DNA of 64,000 nucleotides, from assembly GCA_041649015.1 (NCBI GenBank), contig JBAZNU010000007.1, positions 1 through 64,000 on the forward strand. Reading direction: 5' to 3'. The stretch is from Ignavibacteria bacterium. GTDB lineage: Bacteria > Bacteroidota > Ignavibacteria > Tepidaquicellales > Tepidaquicellaceae. The position numbers and the translations under genes were made by a program. This document shows, piece after piece, positions 9,154-18,965 of this stretch. Each line of letters begins with the position of its first letter. The first letter of the stretch is position 1. Under the pieces are notes generated by a model that saw nothing but the letters and a program-made list of their open reading frames with translations, ran no database searches and was not told where the DNA came from.

Positions 9154-10269
9154 ATGAGCCGTAAGAAAAAGATAATAATATCAGTTTCGGTAATTATTTT
9201 AATCGCTTTGAGCATCTTTGTTTATCTTAGATTCCGTGCTATTTTGGCTGCATCAGAAAGGCGGGGAATGCCGACTCCTTTCGTGGAGGTTATCACTCCC
9301 AAAAGAGGCGACATTTCGAACATTATAAATTTTTCCGGAGATATCTTAGCAATAGAGCAAACAAACATTTTCTCAAGAGTTAGCGGTAATATTGAAAAAA
9401 TATTCGTTGACGCGGGGGACTATGTTTCTTCAGGAAAACTGCTTGCATCAATTGATAAAAGCCTATATTCACAGAATGTTAAACAGATTGAAGGGGTTCT
9501 AAAAGTCGCCGAGGCAACAGCAGAAAATGATTTGATTAACCTTGAAAGAACGAAAATACTGTTTGAAAAGGGTCTGGCTTCACAGGCAGACTTTGACAAT
9601 GCAAGAACAAAGCTCGACGTTTCAAATGCACAGGTTGAAACTGCAAGGGCAAACCTTCAGAATTCAAGAATTCAGCTTAGCTATTGCGATATCAGAGCGC
9701 CGTTCTCAGGATATATTACTAAAAAACTTCTTGAAAGAGGTACATTCGTTAGCGCCACAGGTGCCGCTCAAAATACTCTCTTCGTCCTTGCTAACATTAG
9801 AAAACTTAAAGTTGTGGTTAATGTCCTTGAACGTGACCTGCCTTTAATAGATAATGTTTCAGATGTTAATTTAAGAACTGATTCTTATCCCGATAAAATC
9901 TTTAAAGGTAAGTTTAATAAGATAAGCCAGTCAGTTGATCTCGGTACGCGTACAATGCCCGCGCAAGTAGATATTGATAATTCAGACGAACTGCTTAAAC
10001 CCGGTATGTTTGCAAGGGTAGAAATAATTCTCGATACAAGATCAGATGTGATGATACTGCCCACTGAATGCGTACTTAAGCGGGATGACAAACATTTCGT
10101 TTATGTTATTAATGATGATTTGACCGCTGTATTGAAGTATGTTGAAACCGGATTTTCTGCTAACAATGAAACTGAAATTATCAGCGGTTTGAATGAAGGC
10201 GAAAGGGTTGTGAAAGTCGGTCAGGAACTTATCAGCGATAAAGCCAAAGTTAAAATAGCAGATAAATAG
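9154..10269 (+). CDS. RND efflux periplasmic adaptor (membrane fusion protein)
   Basis: This 371-residue adaptor links an inner-membrane RND pump to an outer-membrane channel. An N-terminal membrane anchor (about residues 5-25) is followed by a lipoyl/biotin-like half (SRVSGNIEKIFVDAGDYV), an alpha-helical hairpin (about 100-165, with KGLASQADFDNARTKL), the second lipoyl half (IRAPFSGYIT..LERGTFV) and the beta-barrel region with LKPGMFARVEI. The pump gene starts 1 nt after its stop. No TolC-type channel gene or local regulator is present, so the outer-membrane partner must be encoded elsewhere. Confidence 0.94.
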   Translation: MSRKKKIIISVSVIILIALSIFVYLRFRAILAASERRGMPTPFVEVITPKRGDISNIINFSGDILAIEQTNIFSRVSGNIEKIFVDAGDYVSSGKLLASIDKSLYSQNVKQIEGVLKVAEATAENDLINLERTKILFEKGLASQADFDNARTKLDVSNAQVETARANLQNSRIQLSYCDIRAPFSGYITKKLLERGTFVSATGAAQNTLFVLANIRKLKVVVNVLERDLPLIDNVSDVNLRTDSYPDKIFKGKFNKISQSVDLGTRTMPAQVDIDNSDELLKPGMFARVEIILDTRSDVMILPTECVLKRDDKHFVYVINDDLTAVLKYVETGFSANNETEIISGLNEGERVVKVGQELISDKAKVKIADK

Positions 10270-10270
10270 T

Positions 10271-13200
10271 ATGTGGCTTACTCGACTCGCACTTAAATAT
10301 CCTATCACTACTTTAATGGCTTCTTTAGCCATCTTTGTACTTGGACTGGTTTCTTTCAAACAGCTTCCAATAGATATGCTTCCCGATATTCAGGTACCAA
10401 GCGTAACTGCTATTACTTATTATAGTGGTGCAAGTCCGCTTGATATGGAACAAAGTGTTACTATTCCCTTGGAAAGGGCTGTCAGCTCTACGAGTGATGT
10501 TGATTACATTCAGTCGACGACTAAAGAAGGGGCATCGCAAGTTAGAATTTATTTTAACTGGGACGCTAACACAAGCGAAGGACTGATTGATATCATTCAG
10601 AAAGTTAACCGTGTTTTGAATATTCTTCCAACTGGTGTCTCCCAGCCTCAGGTCGTTAAGTTTGACATTACTAATTTTCCAATTATTTCTATCGCTTTGA
10701 GCAGTGATATGGATCAGCGGCAGCTTTATGACATCGCTTATAATAATATTCAGCCTCAAATAGAACACCTTCCCGGCGTTGCTGCTGCAAACGTTGTCGG
10801 CGGTAGAATAAGAGAGATACAGGTTACCTTGAATAGAGATAGAGTCGAAGCCGCAAGTTTGTCAGTCCAGCAGGTTGTTCAGGCTATTAGCGCTTCGAAT
10901 TTAATCCTTCCGTCTGGTGATATCAAAACAGGTGTGTTTGATTTTTCTCTGAAAACGGAAAGCCAGTTCAATCTTGTAGAGCCCATTGCTGATGTCGTGA
11001 TTAAAAATGTAAACGGTGTCCCTGTTCGAATAGGGGATGTTGCAACTATTTCCGATTCTTATCAGGAACAAACACAAAAGATTAGGACTAACGGAAACGA
11101 AGGCGTAATACTTAGAGTTCAAAAAACTCCGGGTGCGAACACGGTCGAAGTTGTTAACGAAATTATTGAAGCTTTAAAAACTTTAAGGGACGTTCCTTCA
11201 AACGTTAAAACTTCTACTGCATTCGACACGAGCAATTATATTAGAGACTCTATTAATGTTCTAATAAAAGAAGGTATGCTCGGCGCTATGTTTGCGATTA
11301 TAATAATTATAGTTTTCCTTAGAAATGTTAGAAGCACTGTAATTATTTTTATCGCAATTCCTCTGTCTATTCTCGTAACTTTTATTTTCTTCAGATTCGG
11401 CGGTATATCCCTAAATATAATGACTCTCGGCGGTCTGGCGCTTGGTGTTGGAAGGCTTGTCGATGACTCCATAGTAGAGCTTGAAAACATTTCGAGGCAC
11501 TATACCTTGATGAAAAGTCAGAACGTCAGTAAACTTACTGCAACCCTCGAAGCCGCTGCTGAGGTTGCCTCTCCGATTTTTGTTTCTACCATAACAACTG
11601 TTATTGTATTCCTTCCCGTTATATTTTTAACAGGTATTGCGAAACTGCTCTTCATCCCGCTCGTCGTTACTATCTCTGTTTCGCTATTTGCTTCATTCTT
11701 CGTGTCCAGAACAGTCACTCCCCTTATGTGCTATAAAGCTCTGGAAGGCGAAAGAGAAGTCAATCCTGATTCTAAAAAACTTTCTGATTGGCTGCAGATT
11801 AAAACAAAAGTTTTCTTTGATAATTTAGATAACCTCTATGAAAGTTCCCTTGCATATTGTATCAAAAGAAGAAAGTTTGTCCTTATTAGCATATTTGTGT
11901 TTGCCGTTCTTTCTTTTGGATTGTTTAAATTCATCGGAACAGAGTTCTTCCCCGATAGTGACGAAAATCAATTCAATATTAATATCCTTTTGCCTGTCGG
12001 TTCAAGGATTGAAATGACAGAGGGCATTGTTAAAAGAGTTGAGCAGATTGTCTTAGATAATGTTCCTGAAGTAAGTACTATTACTGCTGATATCGGCGTT
12101 CCCAATTCAAAAAGCGGCGGTGCTTTCGGCGGTAATGCTGGCAGTCACTCAGCTTCCGTCCAGATTTCACTCAAACCAAGAGGTGAACGTAAACGCGATG
12201 TCTTTGAAATTATTAAAGCTCTTAGACCTAAAGTGCAGGCAATTGCAGGTGCTAATTTTTACCTGAATCCTTCTGGATTCCTTAGATTCCTGTTGAACTT
12301 TGGCTCTTCGGCTCCTATCGATGTTGCGATTTTAGGTTATGACTTTGATGACGCTGATAAATTGTCGAAACAGGTTTTTGATGTTGTTAAGTCAACCCCC
12401 GGGGCTACTGACGTTAGAATTAGCAGGGAAAATAATCTGCCTGAAGCAAAAATTACCGTTGACCGGGTTAAAGCAGGTGCGCTCGGGATTAGCGTTTCAC
12501 AAATATCAAACACTATCGCTACAAGCATGAGCGGTACAGTTGCGTCTTTATTCAGCGACCCCAGAACCGGTAATCAGTATAATATCCTCGTACGGCTTGC
12601 GGAAGATTATAGAAGTAATATTGAAGATATTAAAAAGTTGACTGTCATTAATTCTCAGGGCAAATCGGTTCCTATCGGTAATTTCATTGAGATAACTATG
12701 ACCAAATCTCCTATTATTATTCAAAGAAAATATCAGGAAAGACTCGTCAACGTTACTGCTAACGTGAGCGGAAGACCGCTTGGCGATGTTGCCGAAGAAA
12801 TAAAAGCAAAACTTAAAGACGTAAAAATCCCGCCCGCATTCGAAGTTCAAATGAGCGGAAACGTTGAACAGCAAAGTAAAACATTCAGTGCTTTGTACCT
12901 TGCTTTCGGTCTCGCTATAGTGCTGGTTTATATGGTTATGGCTTCTCAGTTTCAATCGCTGATTGACCCGTTTATAATTATGTTCTCTGTTCCGCTCGGT
13001 ATGGTTGGCGTCGTCTGGATTCTTTTCCTTACGAATACTACTTTATCCGTTACTTCATTTCAGGGGGTAATTGTTATGGTCGGTATCGTCGTTTCAAACG
13101 GCATTCTTCTTATTGATTATATGAACAGGTTAAGAAAAAAAGGTATGGGTTTGCATGAGGCAGTCCTTAAAGGCGGCAAGACAAGATTAAGACCTATTAT

Positions 13201-13420
13201 AATGACTTCTCTCGCCACTGTGCTTGGGCTAATTCCCCTCGCTATCGGTATCGGCGGACAGTCTGCTCAGGCACCGCTTGCAATTGCTGTCATCGGCGGC
13301 TTAACAGTTTCGACTTTCCTTACACTGCTTTTTGTTCCTACGCTTTATATCGTGTTTGAAGAAAAATTCCACAGGAAGGAAAAAAGCAGGGAAGAGGAAG
13401 AAGAGTTAGCTAAACTGTAA
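10271..13420 (+). CDS. RND efflux pump permease (AcrB/HAE1-type)
   Basis: A 1049-residue inner-membrane proton-driven transporter of the hydrophobe/amphiphile efflux class. Helix 1 is followed by the family start 'LP.DMLPDI..P', and porter motifs such as 'MEQSVTIPLE' and 'LPGVAAANVVGG' are present. The TM4 proton-relay pair is visible as LVDDSIVELENI, and the C-terminal half has 'MASQFQSLIDPFIIM.S.PL' and 'GGKTRLRPIIMTSLATVLGLIPLA'. Length is normal. It follows the adaptor by 1 nt, so the two form one unit. Substrate unknown; these pumps export drugs, bile-like compounds, dyes or lipids. Confidence 0.95.
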   Translation: MWLTRLALKYPITTLMASLAIFVLGLVSFKQLPIDMLPDIQVPSVTAITYYSGASPLDMEQSVTIPLERAVSSTSDVDYIQSTTKEGASQVRIYFNWDANTSEGLIDIIQKVNRVLNILPTGVSQPQVVKFDITNFPIISIALSSDMDQRQLYDIAYNNIQPQIEHLPGVAAANVVGGRIREIQVTLNRDRVEAASLSVQQVVQAISASNLILPSGDIKTGVFDFSLKTESQFNLVEPIADVVIKNVNGVPVRIGDVATISDSYQEQTQKIRTNGNEGVILRVQKTPGANTVEVVNEIIEALKTLRDVPSNVKTSTAFDTSNYIRDSINVLIKEGMLGAMFAIIIIIVFLRNVRSTVIIFIAIPLSILVTFIFFRFGGISLNIMTLGGLALGVGRLVDDSIVELENISRHYTLMKSQNVSKLTATLEAAAEVASPIFVSTITTVIVFLPVIFLTGIAKLLFIPLVVTISVSLFASFFVSRTVTPLMCYKALEGEREVNPDSKKLSDWLQIKTKVFFDNLDNLYESSLAYCIKRRKFVLISIFVFAVLSFGLFKFIGTEFFPDSDENQFNINILLPVGSRIEMTEGIVKRVEQIVLDNVPEVSTITADIGVPNSKSGGAFGGNAGSHSASVQISLKPRGERKRDVFEIIKALRPKVQAIAGANFYLNPSGFLRFLLNFGSSAPIDVAILGYDFDDADKLSKQVFDVVKSTPGATDVRISRENNLPEAKITVDRVKAGALGISVSQISNTIATSMSGTVASLFSDPRTGNQYNILVRLAEDYRSNIEDIKKLTVINSQGKSVPIGNFIEITMTKSPIIIQRKYQERLVNVTANVSGRPLGDVAEEIKAKLKDVKIPPAFEVQMSGNVEQQSKTFSALYLAFGLAIVLVYMVMASQFQSLIDPFIIMFSVPLGMVGVVWILFLTNTTLSVTSFQGVIVMVGIVVSNGILLIDYMNRLRKKGMGLHEAVLKGGKTRLRPIIMTSLATVLGLIPLAIGIGGQSAQAPLAIAVIGGLTVSTFLTLLFVPTLYIVFEEKFHRKEKSREEEEELAKL

Positions 13421-13443
13421 TATTTAAATAAAACGATTTCTTT

Positions 13444-14226
13444 ATGATAAGAAAATCAGTAATATCTTTAGTTATTGGGCTGTTAGTAAATCTTTTTATA
13501 GGACAGTATTCTCCGTCATATTCACAGTATATATCAAAATCGAATAATCAAATTCCCGATAAATTAAGATTATCCGAAATTGATAAATCAAAAAATCTTC
13601 TCGATTCTACACTGAAATATAAACCGCTCGAACTCGAACCAATTTCTGCTGATAATATTATCACGGAAGCCCTTTCGGGCGTTGGTTTTGGAGGTGCAGC
13701 AACTTTTTTATATATAGTTGTTGGTGTTCCTTTATTCAATATAAAATTCGATGTGGGTGGTGGTAGCAGTGGTAGATCTTCGGTGTTTAATGAAGTTGCA
13801 TTCATATCATTGTTAGTATCCATCCAGGTTCTTGCAACAGCGGGAGGCGTCTGGATTGCTGGCACCAATAAAAAGGTCGGTGCAAATTTCGGTTTCACTT
13901 TACTCGGAAGCTTTCTTGGTGTTGGGCTGGAATTTGGAGGAATCGCACTTGCAAATAATGTAGGAAATGACTCTGGCGAAAAAAAGGGGAATAGAACCTT
14001 TGGGTGGATAATTGCAATTTTAAGTTTCTTGATGCCAACAGCAGGTGCTATGGTTGGACTTAACACAACCCGATATCCAAAACGGGTGTATGATGAACCG
14101 AAGTCTGTATTAAACCTGAATTCTAATGGTTTCAGTTTCTCATCGCCATTTATTTACACAGAGCCCGATAAGACAATTGATAAGAAACCAATTACATTTG
14201 CAAAACTTATAACAATAAGTCTCTAA
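13444..14226 (+). CDS. Glycine-rich membrane protein of unknown function downstream of RND pump
   Basis: A 260-residue protein starting 23 nt after the pump gene and so probably co-transcribed with it. An N-terminal hydrophobic segment (about residues 5-28, ending YSPSYS) looks like a signal peptide. Residues 75-215 contain four Gly/Ala-rich hydrophobic stretches (GVGFGGAATFLYIVVG, SLLVSIQVLATAGGVWIAG, LGSFLGVGLEFGGIALA, WIIAILSFLMPTAGAMVG) separated by short polar loops. The glycine spacing resembles Gly-zipper membrane proteins. I do not recognise a family. Position suggests a link to the efflux system or the envelope, but no function can be stated. Confidence 0.72.
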   Translation: MIRKSVISLVIGLLVNLFIGQYSPSYSQYISKSNNQIPDKLRLSEIDKSKNLLDSTLKYKPLELEPISADNIITEALSGVGFGGAATFLYIVVGVPLFNIKFDVGGGSSGRSSVFNEVAFISLLVSIQVLATAGGVWIAGTNKKVGANFGFTLLGSFLGVGLEFGGIALANNVGNDSGEKKGNRTFGWIIAILSFLMPTAGAMVGLNTTRYPKRVYDEPKSVLNLNSNGFSFSSPFIYTEPDKTIDKKPITFAKLITISL

Positions 14227-14298
14227 AGTTCCGTAGAACTAAATCGCAGTAGTATTTCTTTCTGGAATTTTAATCGTAGCATCATTATTTTAGTTTAT

Positions 14299-16209
14299 AT
14301 GAAAGCCAAGTTTTACATATTATCAATCTTATTGTTTGCAGCATTTGCATACGCCTATTCCGATGATTTATGCAGTAAGGGCAAAACTTCTTTCAACATG
14401 CAGGATTCCGCCGTTTATGATTCTTCTTTCGACGTAAAATATTATAACCTTAATCTTCGCGTCACTACAAACCCGAACTTTCTGTATGGAGCCGTGCAGG
14501 TCAGCGGCGTTTTCAATACTGCCGGCAGCTCGCTGTTTCTTAATCTCAGCAATGCTATGTTCATTGATTCTGTTACAGGCGCATTGGTAAGCGGTTTCAC
14601 TCATTCAAACGATATACTAAATATAAACTTCTCACAAAGCACATCTCTATTCGATGTAAAAATATATTATAAAGGTTTACCGCCGGGTTCCGGGTTTGGA
14701 AGCTTCGTCTTTTCATCACAGAATTCTTTCCCCCTTATCTGGTCTTTGAGCGAGCCGTTTGGTGCAAGCGATTGGTTCCCGAACAAAAACACTCCCTCTG
14801 ACAAAGCAGACTCATCTGAAGTTTGGATTACCTGTGCTTCAAATCTTTTAGGTGTTTCTAACGGTTTGCTGTATGAAACAGTCATAAACCCCGATAATAC
14901 TAAAACTTTCAAATGGAAAAGCAGATACCCCATCGCAAATTATCTTATCTCTATCACAGTAACAAACTACGAACGATACGATAATTACTACAAGTATGGA
15001 TTAAACGATTCAATGGTCATTAATCACTACGTCTATCCTGGTACTCTAAACAGCGTAATGACGGAGCTCGATAAAACTCCCGATATGCTTGATTTCTTTT
15101 CTAACAGATATTCGCAATACCCTTTCATACAGGAAAAGTACGGTCATGCACAATTCGGATGGGGAGGTGGTATGGAGCATCAGACTATCTCATCAATGGG
15201 CGTTTTTAATCAGGGAATCATTGCTCATGAACTGGCGCATCAGTGGTTTGGTGATAAGGTCACCTGCCGGAACTTCAACAACATCTGGCTGAACGAAGGG
15301 TTTGCAACTTATTCAGAAGCACTTTTTGCTGAACACTTTAACGGTAAAGAAGAATACGATGCTATTATTAGAACTAAGATGTCAAATGCAAAAAAAGCCG
15401 TAGGCTCTTTATATCTGCTGAATACGGATAACGTAAACGAAATTTTTAATTCTAACAGAACCTACTCCAAAGGTGCTATGGTTGTTCACATGCTTCGAGG
15501 TATCACTGGCGATAGTGTTTTCTTTAACATTCTGAAGTCTTATATCAACGACCCCGCACTCGCTTATAATACCGCAGTCACGGAGGACTTACAGAGAGTT
15601 GCAGAAAGTGTTAGCGGTAGAAATCTTAATTACTTCTTCCAGGAATGGATATACGGAGAAAATTATCCAATGTATAGTATTAATTGGAATAAAAGTAAAA
15701 ATAATCAGGGAACGTATGATGTTAATGTGAACATATCTCAAAAGCAAAACACAAATCCTCCTTATTTTACTATGCCCGTCGATATAAAAATATCTTTGAA
15801 TAACACCGATACTACTTTCACAGTTTTTAACAACGCTCAGGTTCAGGAGTTTTTATTTACCGTCTCATCTGAACCTAAATCAATAACCTTCGACCCTGAC
15901 AATAAAATTCTTAAAGATAAAAAAGGCGATGACCCCATCGAGCCTATTGGCTTTCAATTGTTTCAAAATTATCCTAACCCGTTCAATCCCGAAACAAAAA
16001 TTAAATATATGATTAAAGAATTCGGCGCGGTGAGTATTATTGTTTATGATTTAATTGGCAGGGAAGTCACAAAATTAGTCAGCCAAAAACAGTACCCTGG
16101 CACTTACAGTATTTCCTTCTCTCCCCAAAATCTTGCCTCTGGTGTTTATTTTTATAAACTCGTCTCAGGCAATTTATCCGACTCCAAAAAAATGGTTTTC
16201 ATTCGGTAA
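14299..16209 (+). CDS. Secreted M1-family aminopeptidase with T9SS sorting domain (first paralogue)
   Basis: A 636-residue zinc metallopeptidase with signal peptide (ending FAYAYS). It has the gluzincin zinc site HELAH at 310-314 and Glu333 in NEGFA (HExxH-18-E). Tyr389 (TYSKGA) is at the expected transition-state position. The substrate-binding GxMEN motif appears as GGMEH (290-294), with His in place of the usual Asn. Residues of about 552-636 are a T9SS tail (QNYPNPFNPETKIKY, IVYDLIGREV, ASGVYFYKL, SKKMVFIR). It probably trims peptides outside the cell. A second M1 paralogue follows after a 679-bp gap. The changed exopeptidase motif may alter specificity; that is inference. Confidence 0.93.
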   Translation: MKAKFYILSILLFAAFAYAYSDDLCSKGKTSFNMQDSAVYDSSFDVKYYNLNLRVTTNPNFLYGAVQVSGVFNTAGSSLFLNLSNAMFIDSVTGALVSGFTHSNDILNINFSQSTSLFDVKIYYKGLPPGSGFGSFVFSSQNSFPLIWSLSEPFGASDWFPNKNTPSDKADSSEVWITCASNLLGVSNGLLYETVINPDNTKTFKWKSRYPIANYLISITVTNYERYDNYYKYGLNDSMVINHYVYPGTLNSVMTELDKTPDMLDFFSNRYSQYPFIQEKYGHAQFGWGGGMEHQTISSMGVFNQGIIAHELAHQWFGDKVTCRNFNNIWLNEGFATYSEALFAEHFNGKEEYDAIIRTKMSNAKKAVGSLYLLNTDNVNEIFNSNRTYSKGAMVVHMLRGITGDSVFFNILKSYINDPALAYNTAVTEDLQRVAESVSGRNLNYFFQEWIYGENYPMYSINWNKSKNNQGTYDVNVNISQKQNTNPPYFTMPVDIKISLNNTDTTFTVFNNAQVQEFLFTVSSEPKSITFDPDNKILKDKKGDDPIEPIGFQLFQNYPNPFNPETKIKYMIKEFGAVSIIVYDLIGREVTKLVSQKQYPGTYSISFSPQNLASGVYFYKLVSGNLSDSKKMVFIR

Positions 16210-16888
16210 CCATCCATACTGCTTTTTCCCATTCCCGCATAATATAAAATTTGTTTCCTAACTCTGCATTGTACCTTTCCTCTATTAAAACAGTCGCTAT
16301 AAATTAACCTTTAGAATATCTCTCAACCAGATAATTCAATATTTTGTCAAATATGTCAAAACACTGAAAATTATCGATGAAATGCAATTTTCTGTCATTT
16401 ACACTAATTTACATAATACCTCATTGTCAAGAATACCTCCCCCGAACATCGACCTATTAATACGGATAAAGTGCGGTGAATTTGCGGTTATAATGCGGTT
16501 GATTTGCGGTTGCAGTGCGGTGATACTGCGGTTGTAATGCGGTGAAACTGCGATTAAACTTAATTTCTGCCCATTTTTATAATTCCCTTAGTCTGTAATC
16601 CATCATCATTCTCAATCTTCTAAAATTCATAAACCTTAACATAAAAAATCAAGTTTTCTGCTCTAATTTTAAACACTAATTCCCTCAATTTAGTTCCCTA
16701 AATAAATAAGGTATACCTCGTATTTCTTCATACAAAACTACTTCAATTCTTATGATTCGTCTCTTCCGCAGATTCAGCGAATTACTGCTCTACAATAAAA
16801 AATTAGCAAATATATCATTGTTTTTCCACTTTAATATTAAAGTCAGTTTTGCAATATTACTTGATTATACCCAATTTTAATTTATAAA
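16210..16888. other. Gene-free spacer between the two M1 peptidase genes
   Basis: No convincing reading frame exists in these 679 bases. The plus strand is pyrimidine-rich in the last third. The stretch carries the 11-bp-period repeat array described separately (16461-16559) and near 16344-16365 a TTTTG...CAAAA inverted repeat with two GTCAAA copies. No hairpin followed by a T run is obvious after the first peptidase stop, so a terminator for that gene is not evident. Confidence 0.6.
16461..16559 (+). repeat. Nine-unit tandem array with exact 11-bp period, core TGCGGT
   Basis: TGCGGT begins at 16472, 16483, 16494, 16505, 16516, 16527 and 16538, with TGCGAT at 16549 and a degenerate TACGGA at 16461. 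The spacing is exactly 11 bp throughout while the five bases between cores vary (GAATT, TATAA, TGATT, TGCAG, GATAC, TGTAA, GAAAC, TAAAC). A strict period of about one helical turn puts every core on nearly the same face of the DNA, as in protein-binding arrays. It is about 330 bp upstream of the second M1 gene. Confidence 0.85.
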
Positions 16889-18910
16889 ATGAAAAAATTA
16901 GTTCTCACTTTAGTTACCTTCTTGGTTTTACTAAATTTAAGTTTCTCTCAAGATGAGAGTAAAAGAGGTTCTGAAATTTGCTCAATGAAAAAATCCAAAA
17001 TAACTCATCCGGAAAACTTATTTCAGGATTCCCCGAATACACCAAGGCATTCATACGATGTCTTGAATTACAAACTCAATGTCGATCTTTATAATTGTTA
17101 TTTTAGCCCGTACACAAAGGCTTTCAATGCATCAAATATAATTACATTTAAGGTTGATTCAACTTTAAATAATATTAAACTAAATGCTACAAATACTTCT
17201 CTGGCTATTGATTCCATAAGACTTGTGAACGGTACTGCTTTAACTTTCACTCATACTTCCAATATTCTTACGGTTAATTTAGATAGAACTTATAATGTCG
17301 GCGAGGTAGTTGATATAAAAATTAATTATAGGCATTTAAACGTCACCGACGCTTCTTTCTACAATAGCGGTTCTTCTGGTTATGTGTTTACTGACGCTGA
17401 ACCTGAAGGTGCACGAGGTTGGTTCCCGTGCTGGGATAGACCATCTGATAAAGCTACAGTTGATATTACAGCTAAAGTTCCCCTCTCACTTCAGGTTAGA
17501 TTAGGTAGTAATGGAAGATTGAATGATTCAACTATTACTGGCGATTCTTTATTCTATCACTGGATTTCAAGAGATCCTGTCTCTACCTATTTAGTTGTTA
17601 TGACTTCAAAAACCGGCTATACTTTAAACATTGTTTACTGGCATCCGCCTTCACATCCTTCGGATAGTATTCCTTTAAGGCTGTACTCTCCAAGTACTGC
17701 TAATAGTTCAGCTATCGCTGCTATTTTGCCAACAGCCACAACTTATATGTCTAATGCTTTTGGTGAAATGCCTTTTGAAAAAAACGGCTTCTGCTATGTT
17801 CCTAACAGTGCTGGTTTTACATGGGGTGGTATGGAGAATCAAACTTTAACTACTATCAACTCCTGGAATGAAAATACTACTCTTCATGAATATGCACACC
17901 AATGGTTCGGTGATCTGATTACTTGTGCTAGTTGGTCTAACATCTGGCTTAATGAAGGTTTTGCTACTTGGAATGAATCGTACTGGGCTGAACGTACAGG
18001 TGGTTATACTTCTTATAAGAACATGATTAATTCAGACGCAAATACTTATCTGTCGCAAAATCCGGGCTGGGCTTGTTCGGTTCCCGATTGGGACGTAACT
18101 ACTCCGAATTCAAACACCTTGTTTAATTATGCAATTACTTATTGTAAAGGATCTACAATCGTGCATCTCTTGCGTTATACATTGGGCGATTCTCTTTTCT
18201 TCAAAGGAATAAAAGCTTATGCTACAGATACCGTGAACTTCAAATTTAAGAATGCTACCATTCCTGATTTCTTTGCTAAGATGTCCGCAGAGACCGGGCA
18301 GGACCTTACATGGTTCTATAATGCATGGCTTTATCAGCCAAATCACCCTGTTTACCAGAATGGTTATAACATCGTTAATCTCGGCGGCGGTCAATACAGA
18401 GTTAATTTCCTTGCTAAGCAGACTCAGACAAATGCAGGATTCTTCCCAATTCCGATTATGATTAAATTTGCATTCTCTACTGGCTCTGATACAATAGTAA
18501 AAGTAATGAACAATGTTAACAATCAGTTATTCTCTTTCTATTTTTACCGTCAACCGACCAGTGTTACATTCGACCCTCATAATGAAATTGTTATCAAGTC
18601 CGCAACCCTATTAGTTAATACAGATGAAAACTCAACGATTATTCCCGATAAATTTGTTTTACATCAGAACTATCCAAATCCATTCAATCCTGTAACAAAC
18701 ATTAATTACGATATTCCTAAAAATTCAAACGTAAAAATTACTGTCTTTGATGTCTCTGGTAAAGAAGTATCCGTTGTTATCAATGAATTCAAGCAGGCAG
18801 GAAGATACACATCATCATTCAATGGTATGAATCTTGCCTCTGGCGTGTATTACTATAAAATTCAGGCAGGCGATTTTAGCGAAGTGAAAAAGATGACGTT
18901 AATTAAATAA
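16889..18910 (+). CDS. Secreted M1-family aminopeptidase with T9SS sorting domain (second paralogue)
   Basis: A 673-residue paralogue of the gene at 14299-16209. Signal peptide MKKLVLTLVTFLVLLNLSFS. Zinc site HEYAH at 333-337 with Glu356 in NEGFA, substrate motif GGMEN at 313-317 (the canonical Asn is present, unlike in the first copy), and catalytic Tyr418 in TYCKGS. The N-terminal beta domain is recognisable (YDVLNYKLNVDLY...). The last 85 residues form a T9SS tail (QNYPNPFNPVTNINY, ITVFDVSGKEV, ASGVYYYKI, VKKMTLIK). Predicted extracellular aminopeptidase. It ends at a strong hairpin shared with the convergent DUF4153 gene. Confidence 0.94.
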   Translation: MKKLVLTLVTFLVLLNLSFSQDESKRGSEICSMKKSKITHPENLFQDSPNTPRHSYDVLNYKLNVDLYNCYFSPYTKAFNASNIITFKVDSTLNNIKLNATNTSLAIDSIRLVNGTALTFTHTSNILTVNLDRTYNVGEVVDIKINYRHLNVTDASFYNSGSSGYVFTDAEPEGARGWFPCWDRPSDKATVDITAKVPLSLQVRLGSNGRLNDSTITGDSLFYHWISRDPVSTYLVVMTSKTGYTLNIVYWHPPSHPSDSIPLRLYSPSTANSSAIAAILPTATTYMSNAFGEMPFEKNGFCYVPNSAGFTWGGMENQTLTTINSWNENTTLHEYAHQWFGDLITCASWSNIWLNEGFATWNESYWAERTGGYTSYKNMINSDANTYLSQNPGWACSVPDWDVTTPNSNTLFNYAITYCKGSTIVHLLRYTLGDSLFFKGIKAYATDTVNFKFKNATIPDFFAKMSAETGQDLTWFYNAWLYQPNHPVYQNGYNIVNLGGGQYRVNFLAKQTQTNAGFFPIPIMIKFAFSTGSDTIVKVMNNVNNQLFSFYFYRQPTSVTFDPHNEIVIKSATLLVNTDENSTIIPDKFVLHQNYPNPFNPVTNINYDIPKNSNVKITVFDVSGKEVSVVINEFKQAGRYTSSFNGMNLASGVYYYKIQAGDFSEVKKMTLIK

Positions 18911-18927
18911 AATTAATAATATTATTA

Positions 18928-18960
18928 TAAAGGGCAGAATATAAGCATTCTGCCCTTTTT
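18928..18960. terminator. Bidirectional terminator between M1 peptidase and DUF4153 gene
   Basis: AGGGCAGAAT (18931-18940) pairs with ATTCTGCCCT (18947-18956) around a 6-nt loop, flanked by A's on the left and six or more T's on the right. Two convergent genes stop at 18910 and 18966. Confidence 0.9.
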
Positions 18961-18965
18961 TATTT

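Noticed and set aside
13548..14066. 172-codon minus-strand open frame
   Set aside because: Antisense shadow of the glycine-rich protein gene; its Pro/Ser-rich product mirrors the Gly/Ala codons opposite.
16461..16559. CRISPR array
   Set aside because: The period is only 11 bp with a 6-bp core; there are no 20-40 bp repeats, no spacers of that size and no cas genes.
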